From CAYQDR01 sp964416315 (lineage in GTDB: Bacteria > Methylomirabilota > Methylomirabilia > Rokubacteriales > DASRDR01): a stretch of DNA of 11,136 nucleotides. The notes under the pieces are model-generated. The model was not told where the DNA came from. It saw only the letters and a program-made list of their open reading frames with translations, and searched no databases. Below are positions 1-5,656 of the stretch, in pieces (positions within the stretch are counted from its first letter, which is position 1; each line of letters starts with the position of its first letter). A program made the translations under genes and the position numbers. The DNA lies in contig CAYQDR010000142.1 in NCBI GenBank assembly GCA_964416315.1, forward strand, positions 1 to 11,136. Reading direction: 5' to 3'.

Positions 1-4
1 ATGA

Positions 5-50
5 GCGATCAGGATGGATCGGAACAGGCGATCAGGATGCGTCGGAATAC
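5..50. repeat. 23-bp tandem near-duplication at the protease gene start
   Basis: Two adjacent 23-bp units (5-27 and 28-50) share the 12-mer GCGATCAGGATG exactly and then TCGGAA with a 2-base difference between. The unit length is not a multiple of three, so gaining or losing a copy shifts the reading frame. It lies on the window edge, so more copies may exist upstream. Confidence 0.6.
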
Positions 51-1009
51 GCAAGCGGGAGCGCCGGGCCGCGCACCTCGCGGGGATCGACCGCACCCTC
101 CGCGCCCTGGAAGCCGAGAGCGGCGCCGGTGAACGGATCATCCGGACGTACGCGAACGGCGTCGCGCTCCTCCACGGCGCGGTGGTCTTCGAGGACGCCT
201 CGGGACGCCCGCTACGCTACCTCGGCGGGGACGAGAAGGGACGCCCGCTCCGCGACCCCGCCGGGCGGGCGCCGGTCTCGCTCGAGGGTCAGGGCCCCGT
301 GGTCAAGACGACGTTCTTCGGCACCGGGTTCCTGGTGAGCCGGGACGGGGCCATGCTCACGAGCCGCCACGTCGTCGAGCCCTGGAAGGGCGACGAGGGG
401 GTCGGAGCGATCCTCGGCCTGGGTGTACGGCCCCGGGTCGTCGTGCTGCGCGCCTTCTTTCCCGGTCTCGCGGATCCGATCCCCGTCACGGTGCTCAAAG
501 TCTCGGAGGCGGCGGACGTGACCCTGGTGAAAGCCGACGTCGGGGGGCGGTCGTTCCCGGTCCTCCCCGTGGACCGCACGGGTCGGGAAGCCGTTCCCGG
601 ACGGGCGGTCCTCGTCATGGGCTACCCCGGCGGGGTGGATCTGCTGCTGGCGCGGGTGGAGCCCGCTGTCCTGCGGCCGCTCATGGCGGAGGACCCGGTC
701 GATCTTCCATCCCTCCTGGACCGACTGGGCCGGCAGAAGCTGATTCGCCCGTACGCGACCTGGGGCCATCTGGCGGATGTCCGGCCTCACGAGATCGCCT
801 ACGACGCGCCGACCACCCTCGGGGGGAGCGGCGGGCCGATCCTGAGCCTCAGCGGCCGCGTGATCGGGGTCAACTACGCTGTGGCGCGGAGTTTCGAGGG
901 CGCGAGCTTTGGCGTCCCGATCCGGTTCGGGCTCGCGCTCTTGCTCGGCAGCCCGCAAGGGCAGGCTCCCCGGCCGCAGCGAGCCGCTGCCCCCTCGACA
1001 GCGCCATGA
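14..1009 (+). CDS. Trypsin-like serine protease domain protein (S1/HtrA-like fold)
   Basis: Probable serine endopeptidase of the chymotrypsin/HtrA fold, without a visible PDZ domain. The catalytic triad can be read in order: His119 in TSRHVV, Asp168 in AADVTLV, and Ser272 in the oxyanion-hole motif GGSGGP, followed by the usual strand GRVIGVNYAV. The core covers about residues 97-310. The charged N-terminus (residues 1-45) has no signal peptide or membrane helix, so export is not supported by the sequence as seen. A stop at 2-4 closes the frame, so ATG14 is the most upstream in-window start, but there is no good Shine-Dalgarno site and a 23-bp duplication overlaps the start, so the true N-terminus is uncertain. 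The stop overlaps the next start (ATGA at 1006-1009), indicating translational coupling. Substrate unknown. The fold call is firm; the role is not. Confidence 0.85.
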   Translation: MDRNRRSGCVGIRKRERRAAHLAGIDRTLRALEAESGAGERIIRTYANGVALLHGAVVFEDASGRPLRYLGGDEKGRPLRDPAGRAPVSLEGQGPVVKTTFFGTGFLVSRDGAMLTSRHVVEPWKGDEGVGAILGLGVRPRVVVLRAFFPGLADPIPVTVLKVSEAADVTLVKADVGGRSFPVLPVDRTGREAVPGRAVLVMGYPGGVDLLLARVEPAVLRPLMAEDPVDLPSLLDRLGRQKLIRPYATWGHLADVRPHEIAYDAPTTLGGSGGPILSLSGRVIGVNYAVARSFEGASFGVPIRFGLALLLGSPQGQAPRPQRAAAPSTAP

Positions 1010-1185
1010 CCGAGGACACCCTGCTCGCGATCTTCACCGCCCTCGCGTTCCTCCTCGGCGTGCTCGGCGGATACCTTGCGGCGCGTCGGCCCGGGAGTCC
1101 CGAGCCCGCGCCGAGTCCGGGAGGAAAGCCGTCCACGTGCACGCCGCAACTGAGCGCGTTCACGCGCGCGTTCTACGGAAGGTGA
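1006..1185 (+). CDS. Small single-pass membrane protein, 59 aa
   Basis: Unrecognised small protein. After a short acidic N-terminus (MTEDT) comes one hydrophobic helix at about residues 6-26 (LLAIFTALAFLLGVLGGYLAA), then Arg-Arg and a Pro/Ser/Gly-rich tail ending in a short aromatic-basic segment. The order (acidic N-terminus, helix, RR) suggests an N-out, C-in single-pass protein or an uncleaved anchor. The start ATG overlaps the protease stop as ATGA and its own TGA overlaps the next ATG as TGATG. This coupling on both sides is the main evidence that it is a real gene. It could be a membrane partner or anchor for the preceding protease; that is inference from position only. Confidence 0.6.
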   Translation: MTEDTLLAIFTALAFLLGVLGGYLAARRPGSPEPAPSPGGKPSTCTPQLSAFTRAFYGR

Positions 1186-1493
1186 TGAGGGGGCAAACGC
1201 CCGGACCCCACGAGCGGGTGGACAACGGTGGAATGAGCCGCCACTGCGCGAAGTGTGGACTCGCCCCGGCCGTGGGGTTCGGGTTGTGTTGGGTATGCGC
1301 CTGGATGGCCGGGCTCCTGTCCAACAGTCCGGGCGGAGACCCCCTTCGGGAGACTGCCCGATCCCTCCCGGCGGGATCTCGGGACAGGACTCCCTCTGGA
1401 CACGTCAGCGGTCCTGTCGCCCGGTACCGACGACGAGAGCGCTCGGAGGCCAACCTTCGCTCACGGTGGGGCGGAGCCCCGGTGAGGAGGTGA
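1185..1493 (+). CDS. Small zinc-ribbon-like hypothetical protein, 102 aa
   Basis: No family recognised. It carries a CxxC-X10-CxxC pattern (Cys21, Cys24, Cys35, Cys38 from the ATG at 1185, around HCAKCG and LCWVCAW), which fits a treble-clef or zinc-ribbon knuckle. The remainder is Arg/Ser/Pro-rich and probably disordered. Start 1185 is chosen because its ATG overlaps the upstream TGA (TGATG), favouring reinitiation. An alternative ATG at 1233 would keep all four cysteines and remove 16 residues of low-quality sequence. The reading frame is open upstream inside other genes, but that part is an overlap shadow. Codon bias is weaker than in neighbouring genes, so the C-terminal half may not be under strong constraint. 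Confidence 0.45.
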   Translation: MRGQTPGPHERVDNGGMSRHCAKCGLAPAVGFGLCWVCAWMAGLLSNSPGGDPLRETARSLPAGSRDRTPSGHVSGPVARYRRRERSEANLRSRWGGAPVRR

Positions 1494-1528
1494 TCGAGCT
1501 CCGGGCTGGAGCACGAATAAGCTCGATC
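1492..1528. other. Perfect 9-bp inverted repeat at the end of the first gene cluster
   Basis: GATCGAGCT (1492-1500) and AGCTCGATC (1520-1528) form a perfect 9-bp inverted repeat around a 19-nt centre. The left arm overlaps the stop codon of the zinc-ribbon gene. Only a short ATTT follows, so it is a poor intrinsic terminator. It could be a transcript-end hairpin or an operator-like dyad. The rest of 1529-1684 shows nothing recognisable. Confidence 0.35.
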
Positions 1529-1684
1529 TGATTTCCTCGGCCGAGCGCCGACCCATTCTCCCGCAAGTCGCGTCCTTCTCAGACTCCTTTGCCTCTGGCG
1601 GCACCGCCTCGCCTCGCGCCGGCGCACCCCGCGTCGGCGGACCCGGGCGTCCGGTGCGGGACCGCAAGATCTCCCTGCCGCTCC

Positions 1685-1718
1685 AACCTTCTGCCCCACC
1701 GGAGCGGATACCGAGCAA
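1685..1718 (+). promoter_or_regulatory. Weak third match to the AACCTT-spaced promoter-like motif
   Basis: AACCTT at 1685-1690 is followed, at the same distance as in the two better copies, by GCGGATA and then CC (1704-1712). The GCGGATA block is identical in sequence and register to the copy ahead of the sigma gene. The ACAG end of the motif is absent. A start of transcription just downstream would fall on the Shine-Dalgarno site at 1717-1724, so it would serve the ATG at 1814 better than the GTG at 1730. Weak evidence. Confidence 0.15.
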
Positions 1719-1729
1719 GGAGGTGCTGA

Positions 1730-2023
1730 GTGTCGTTGCGGGGCCCGCTGCCCTGCCCTCCTGCAGTGACGGTCCCCCGACCTGACTGCCCCCGGGTGAG
1801 AGAGGGAACCTCCATGGACCGCGATGTGGAGAACAGAGTGGAGTCGGGCCGCGTGTTGGTGACCCTGCGTCCGGGCGGGTTGCCGGCTGGGCCCTGTCCG
1901 GTCATCTGGATCGTGGAGCAGCGTCGCGAGGCGAGGCGTGACATCGTCGGCCTCCTCGTGGCCTGGGTGGCCATCACGCTGGCGACGCTCGCGGTCGATC
2001 GGCTCTTCTTCGCGGGCTGGTAG
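1730..2023 (+). CDS. Small membrane protein with C-terminal helix, 97 aa
   Basis: Unrecognised small protein. A hydrophobic helix near the C-terminus (about residues 72-91, IVGLLVAWVAITLATLAVDR, then LFFAGW) follows a soluble segment containing a charged stretch (VEQRREARRD) that would sit on the cytoplasmic side. The GTG start at 1730 has the best ribosome site in the window, AAGGAGGT at 1717-1724, six bases upstream of the start when measured from AGGAGG. A second start, ATG at 1814 (69 aa), has GAGGG at 1802-1806, seven bases upstream. The extra 28 residues of the long form are Pro-rich and poorly biased, so the short form may be the true protein. The PagL-like gene follows after 99 bases and may be co-transcribed. 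Function unknown. Confidence 0.5.
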   Translation: MSLRGPLPCPPAVTVPRPDCPRVREGTSMDRDVENRVESGRVLVTLRPGGLPAGPCPVIWIVEQRREARRDIVGLLVAWVAITLATLAVDRLFFAGW

Positions 2024-2122
2024 CCAGGCGGTGCGCCGTGTCGCCGGGGCGTCAGCTCGAAGCCGGCAGAGAGGTGCGAAGCTGCGATCTCCACGCAGTC
2101 TGTCCGAGAGGAGGAGCCGGGC

Positions 2123-2728
2123 ATGGGGCGTCCACTCGGCCGCCGGTGGCTGGTCGGAGTGCTCGTCGGCGCGCACACACTGGCATTCGCAGGGGTGGCG
2201 GCCGGCCAGGAGCGCCTCCGAGCGGGCACGACGGAGCTCACGCTCGCCGGCGGCTACTCGGTCAGCCACAAGATCGGCGGGTCTCGCGACCTCGAGGCCG
2301 TGAACGGCCTCCACCTCCTCCCACACTTCGGCTACGTCCTGAGCGACGAGCACGGGCCCGGCTGGGTGCGCGGCAACTTCGAGCTTCTGGCCGAGCCGAC
2401 GGGGGTTCATCTAGAGGACGGCGACGCGGCGACCGTCGCGGGGCTCGCCGTGCTCGGCCGGTGGGTGTTCGCCGTGTGGCCGACGGTCCGCCCATACTTC
2501 GAGGTCGGCGTCGGCGTCGTCGGAGGACAGGTGGAGCTCCGCCACACGAACTGCGACGTGAACTTCCTCGTCGAGGGCGGACCGGGCATGCTGTTCTTCG
2601 TCTCCTCGAACACCGCGGTCACGGTCGGCTACCGCTTCCACCACATGTCCAACGCCCAGCGGTGCAGCCAGGACCTCGGTCTGAACTCGAGCCTATTCAC
2701 AGTCGGCGTCAGCTACTTCTTCCCCTGA
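2123..2728 (+). CDS. PagL/acyloxyacyl hydrolase family outer-membrane protein
   Basis: Likely an outer-membrane beta-barrel of the PagL family, whose characterised members remove the 3-O acyl chain from lipid A. A signal peptide is visible: Arg-rich start, hydrophobic core to about residue 26, probable cleavage near AAG-QE. The family signature is at the C-terminus: YRFHHMSNA with the catalytic pair His174 and Ser176, then GLNS and a final strand ending in YFF. The preceding segment NFLVEGGPGMLFF also matches the family style. The third triad residue, Glu 14 residues after the His in Pseudomonas PagL, aligns here with Asn188. Two cysteines (in HTNCD and QRCSQ) could pair. An AGGAGG site at 2109-2114 lies eight bases before ATG2123. 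Family assignment is good; deacylase activity is inferred. Confidence 0.75.
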   Translation: MGRPLGRRWLVGVLVGAHTLAFAGVAAGQERLRAGTTELTLAGGYSVSHKIGGSRDLEAVNGLHLLPHFGYVLSDEHGPGWVRGNFELLAEPTGVHLEDGDAATVAGLAVLGRWVFAVWPTVRPYFEVGVGVVGGQVELRHTNCDVNFLVEGGPGMLFFVSSNTAVTVGYRFHHMSNAQRCSQDLGLNSSLFTVGVSYFFP

Positions 2729-3020
2729 GCCCGGCATCCTCGTCGGATGACGAGCGAGGGAAATCGCATGCCGGGGGTACCGCGGCGCCGCGCCGGAGGC
2801 CGGTCGAACTTCTGGCTCGTCTTCCGACGCGTGGCGCGGAGGCGCCAGGCGACGAGGGTGAGGTCTCACGCCCAGGGGCGCGCGGCCGTAGATCCCGAAA
2901 CTCCCCCGCGCGCCCCCGGCAGCCCGAGGCCCGTCGCGGACGGAATCCCGCCAAAGCCCTGGTATGGTAATGTTTTCGGGCACATAGGTCCCGAGACGCG
3001 CCCCGGCGGATAACCGACCC
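2729..3020. other. Gene-free stretch with structured 3' end of the PagL-like gene
   Basis: No convincing coding sequence. The 88-codon open frame at 2747-3013 is Arg/Pro-rich and has no ribosome site or recognisable domain. Directly after the PagL-like stop is a nested hairpin: CCCGGCAT (2730-2737) with ATGCCGGG (2768-2775), enclosing CTCGTC-GGAT-GACGAG (2739-2754). It has no T-run, so it would be a Rho-type transcript end or an mRNA-stabilising structure. A further 6-bp hairpin with a GGAG loop lies at 2832-2847. An unusually A/T-rich patch at 2961-2978 contains TGGTATGGT, a possible extended -10, but I see no matching -35. Confidence 0.4.
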
Positions 3021-3054
3021 AACCTTTTCCCCGGTTCGAGCCAATAACTAACAG
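3021..3054 (+). promoter_or_regulatory. Candidate promoter, AACCTTT-N16-ATAACTAACAG
   Basis: AACCTTT (3021-3027) and ATAACTAACAG (3044-3054) sit in an A/T-rich island of an otherwise G+C-rich stretch. The same two blocks with the same spacing occur at 6622-6655 upstream of the ECF sigma gene (7/7 and 9/11 identical). AACC resembles the -35 core of ECF-type promoters, but the gap to the second block is longer than the usual 16-17, so the type of sigma factor is uncertain. Just downstream lie a strong hairpin and an intrinsic terminator at 3212-3258, with no gene between. Confidence 0.4.
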
Positions 3055-3258
3055 GGCACTTTTCCGGCTCAGCGGGGGAGAGTGCCCAGGCGCGGTTCGG
3101 GTGCGTACTGACGGAGGGCATCGGTGTGAGGCGGTAGCAGGGACGCGGCCGGGGGCGGCGCCGGCGGGGGGCCTCGCGAGCCATCCCGCGGCGGCCGTTG
3201 CCGACAGAACGAGGCGAAGGGGTACGGGACCCGTAGCCGGACCCCTTCGCCTTTTTTT
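3055..3258 (+). ncRNA. Candidate small RNA or attenuating leader, about 200 nt
   Basis: Inferred transcript from just after the promoter-like element to the intrinsic terminator, with no open reading frame of quality inside. The 5' end would fold at once: GGGCACT (3054-3060) pairs with AGTGCCC (3081-3087), and the stem extends by five more pairs including G-U (3061-3065 with 3076-3080) to a 10-nt loop. The middle (3088-3211) is G-rich and contains the palindrome CTCGCGAG at 3172-3179. I recognise no tmRNA, RNase P, SRP, 6S or known riboswitch signature. It could be a stand-alone RNA, or a leader controlling the MerR-type gene, whose ribosome site lies 47 bases past the terminator; I saw no obvious antiterminator pairing. 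Ends are estimates. Confidence 0.35.
3212..3258 (+). terminator. Strong intrinsic terminator with no gene upstream
   Basis: A perfect 12-bp stem, AGGCGAAGGGGT (3212-3223) with ACCCCTTCGCCT (3241-3252), runs straight into TTTTTTT (3252-3258). The loop itself can form ACGGG-A-CCCGT (3224-3234). The T-run is on the + strand. The last + strand gene ends 483 bases upstream, so it most likely ends a separate short transcript or regulates entry into the MerR-type gene. Confidence 0.9.
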
Positions 3259-3315
3259 GTTCGGCGCCGCGCCCGGCCGCGCCTCGGTGAGCCGCAGCCA
3301 AGCGGGAGGGGTTCC

Positions 3316-4008
3316 GTGGAAACTCAGTTGGACTCATCACCGGATCTCGCGCGGGGAAACGGCCACCGGAAGCGCCGCGTCCACCCCGATTGGAACGGAG
3401 TGTTCCCCACCGGCATCGCGAGCGAGATCACGGGCATCAGGTCCGAACGGCTTCAGATCTGGCATCAGAACGGCTTGCTCGCACCCTCCGTGGCCGCGCT
3501 GGAGCTCCGACCCCCTCGACGAGGAGCGAAGGGCCGGCCGCCCGGGTCCCCGAACCGGCGCTACGGGCTGGATGACCTCGTGCAGGTGCTGGTGGTCCGA
3601 GAGCTCTTCGCGTCCGGCCTGAGTCTGGAGCGAGTTCGGGCCGCCGTCGCCGTGCTCAAGAACGCCCTTGGCGACAAGCCACCGTGCGGCATGCTCTTGG
3701 GCTCCCCCTTCCGGCTCGTCGTCTTCCGGAGCGGCGAGGCACGCCTCCTCAGCGTTCAGAGGTGGAGTGCGTCGGACGAGCGGCCTCAGGCCGTCGTCGC
3801 GCTCTCCCGCACGGTCCGGATCACCCGGGAGCTGGTGGCTGACTGGAAGCGGCGCTGCCGCGCTCGAGCGCACGCTCGGCGAGCCAGGTCCGTCCGAGTC
3901 CGCGGCGTGTACGCTCGGCTGCCAGGCAACGGCGCGGCCCGGGAGCCGTTGGCGGGGCAAGGGGACGGGCTGGCCCCGCGTGGGGCGTCCACGCGCGAGA
4001 GGGGGTGA
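3316..4008 (+). CDS. MerR-type helix-turn-helix protein
   Basis: Probable DNA-binding regulator with a MerR-like winged helix. The recognition region is at about residues 30-56 (FPTGIASEITGI, RLQIWHQNGLL), followed after a 22-residue insert rich in Pro/Arg/Gly by the wing and second helix pair, RRYGLDDLVQVLVVRELFASG then LSLERVRAAVAVL (81-114). The insert between the helix-turn-helix and the RRY wing is longer than usual for the family. Residues 125-180 show no recognised effector domain or long dimerisation helix, and residues 180-230 are Arg-rich and unstructured. Start: GTG3316 with GGAGG at 3305-3309, six bases upstream. It lies between a strong terminator and the porin gene, which starts 69 bases after its stop; it may control the porin. 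The ligand cannot be told. Confidence 0.7.
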   Translation: METQLDSSPDLARGNGHRKRRVHPDWNGVFPTGIASEITGIRSERLQIWHQNGLLAPSVAALELRPPRRGAKGRPPGSPNRRYGLDDLVQVLVVRELFASGLSLERVRAAVAVLKNALGDKPPCGMLLGSPFRLVVFRSGEARLLSVQRWSASDERPQAVVALSRTVRITRELVADWKRRCRARAHARRARSVRVRGVYARLPGNGAAREPLAGQGDGLAPRGASTRERG

Positions 4009-4077
4009 GACGAGTCGGGCGATTTATGTGGTGATGTACCTCGGCCAACCCACACAGACTGGCGACGGAGGTGCAGG

Positions 4078-5592
4078 ATGAGACGATCGGGGATCTTCCC
4101 GGGGGCAGCAGGGGCGATTGTTGTCGGCCTCATTTTCCTGTTGGCTCCCCCCGCCCGGGCCCAGCAGCCGCCCGCCTTCACGGTGACGTTCGGCGGCGAG
4201 ATGCGGGTCCACGGCATCCTCTTCGACAACATGACGGACTTCACGGACACCGAGCCTGACGGGAAGGGGGGAAGCGCCTTCAAGGACAGCAACAGCCACT
4301 ACTTCCAGCGCTGGCGGCTCCGCACTACCGTGGAGTCTGCCGACAAGAAGGCCAAGGCACACTGGGCTCTCGAGGTCGGCGACATCGTCTGGGGGGCCGG
4401 CGGCGGCGCGTCCGGCGGCGAGTTCACCGGGACCTCCACCCGGGTGGGCCCCGGCACCGGCGGCCAGCTCGGCAACGACGGCGTGAACGTCGAGACCAAG
4501 AACCTCTACGTCCAGTTCGACATCCCGTTCGTCCCGGGCGCGAACCTGCTGCTCGGGCTCCACAACATCATCTTCCTGGAGAGCCCGATCGGGGCCTTCA
4601 TGGACGACGACGCGGCGGGCATCCAGTTCAACTGGAAGCTCGACCCCGTCAGACTCCAGCTCTGGACGGCCAAGGCCGACGAGAACAACCGGCAGGACGC
4701 CGACGACGTTGACTTCTACGTGGGGCGGCTCATGCTGGACATCACCAAGGATCTCCGGGTCAGCGTCGAGGGCCTGCTGGTGAACCAGCAGTGCTTCGCC
4801 AAGAAGAGTGTCACCACGACCACGGTCGTGCCTGGACCGACGGCGGGCAGCCCCGCCACCACCGGGACCACGACGGCACGCACGGGGGCGTGCGTGGACG
4901 CCGACATCGGCGACACGTACTGGGTCGGCGGCACCGTCTCCGCAAAGATCGCCACGGTGCAGCTCGACGGCACGGTGGTCTACGGCCAGCGGGCGCTGTT
5001 CTCGGATACGCTGGACCGGAACATCGACGAGTCGGGGTGGGGCGCGCAGGTGACCGCGCGCGTCCCCATCGGGCCCCTCAGCACCTGGTGGAACGGCTGG
5101 TACACGACCGGGGACGAGAACCGGATCGTCGGCTCGAAGGCCTCGAAGTTCCGCTCGCCGGGGACGGGCCAGGACTTTTCCACCAACTCCCCCACGACCA
5201 AGCTGAACGCGGACTCCGACAAGCTCCCGATCCCGATCGCGTCGACGTCCTGGCTGGGCGCTCCGTTCCAGTCCGAGTTCGTGCTGGGCATCCGGACGCT
5301 CGGCGTGCCGTTCGTCGGCTCCTCGCTCTACCTCGATCCGACCGGCACCTGGGGCGTCGGCGGCTCCGCCATCTACGCGCTGACGCCAGCCGTCTCGGTC
5401 GGCGGCGGCGTGGGCTACGTGGCCGCGATCGAGGACAACGGCATCTTCGGCGACAACGTCATCGAGGTTGACGGGGGCCTGACCTACGCCTACAACCCGA
5501 ACCTCGGCTTCCAGCTCATCGCCGGCTATCTGATCCCCGACGAGGGGGACGACGCCTGGGCGGCGATGTTCCGGACGCGCTTCGCCTTCTAA
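4078..5592 (+). CDS. Outer-membrane porin-like beta-barrel protein, 504 aa
   Basis: Probable outer-membrane channel. A signal peptide (1-28) ends in ARA before QQ. The mature chain is a series of alternating-residue strands separated by polar loops, as in the YFQRWRLRTTVES, NLYVQFDIPF and AQVTARVPIGP segments, and ends in FRTRFAF. The C-terminal Phe in a final strand is the usual Bam recognition signal. A Gly-rich loop lies around residues 106-135 and a Thr-rich loop is flanked by Cys239 and Cys272, a likely disulfide-closed surface loop. GGAGG at 4067-4071 lies six bases before ATG4078. The protein resembles large monomeric porins annotated in environmental bacteria; the solute is unknown. 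A 13-bp hairpin 16 bases after the stop probably ends the transcript. Confidence 0.75.
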   Translation: MRRSGIFPGAAGAIVVGLIFLLAPPARAQQPPAFTVTFGGEMRVHGILFDNMTDFTDTEPDGKGGSAFKDSNSHYFQRWRLRTTVESADKKAKAHWALEVGDIVWGAGGGASGGEFTGTSTRVGPGTGGQLGNDGVNVETKNLYVQFDIPFVPGANLLLGLHNIIFLESPIGAFMDDDAAGIQFNWKLDPVRLQLWTAKADENNRQDADDVDFYVGRLMLDITKDLRVSVEGLLVNQQCFAKKSVTTTTVVPGPTAGSPATTGTTTARTGACVDADIGDTYWVGGTVSAKIATVQLDGTVVYGQRALFSDTLDRNIDESGWGAQVTARVPIGPLSTWWNGWYTTGDENRIVGSKASKFRSPGTGQDFSTNSPTTKLNADSDKLPIPIASTSWLGAPFQSEFVLGIRTLGVPFVGSSLYLDPTGTWGVGGSAIYALTPAVSVGGGVGYVAAIEDNGIFGDNVIEVDGGLTYAYNPNLGFQLIAGYLIPDEGDDAWAAMFRTRFAF

Positions 5593-5608
5593 GGTTCTTC
5601 AAAGCATG

Positions 5609-5638
5609 CGCCCCAGGGGGGCTTCCCCCCCTGGGGCG
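5609..5638 (+). terminator. 13-bp GC hairpin after the porin gene
   Basis: CGCCCCAGGGGGG (5609-5621) pairs perfectly with CCCCCCTGGGGCG (5626-5638) across a CTTC loop. Only GGTTT follows, so the T-tract is weak, but position (16 bases after the stop) and stability fit a transcript end. It would overlap the first codons of the next gene if ATG5606 were its start, which argues for the later start at 5657. Confidence 0.6.
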
Positions 5639-5656
5639 GTTTCCGGGCTTCAGCCA

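Noticed and set aside
1359..1385. Bulged inverted repeat GATCCC/GGGATC within the zinc-ribbon frame
   Set aside because: Short, bulged, inside a coding frame and with no T-run; expected by chance in G+C-rich sequence.
1160..2410. 416-codon open frame on the minus strand
   Set aside because: Arg/Pro/His-rich composition without motifs; it overlaps the small membrane gene and the PagL-like gene, which have ribosome sites and recognisable features.
2747..3013. 88-codon + strand open frame after the PagL-like gene
   Set aside because: No good ribosome site, Arg/Pro-rich, no domain; the interval is better explained as non-coding.
3033..3042. GGTTCGAGCC, resembling a tRNA T-loop or tRNA-derived attachment site
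   Set aside because: The flanks cannot form the 5-bp T stem, there is no acceptor or anticodon arm, and no second copy in the window.
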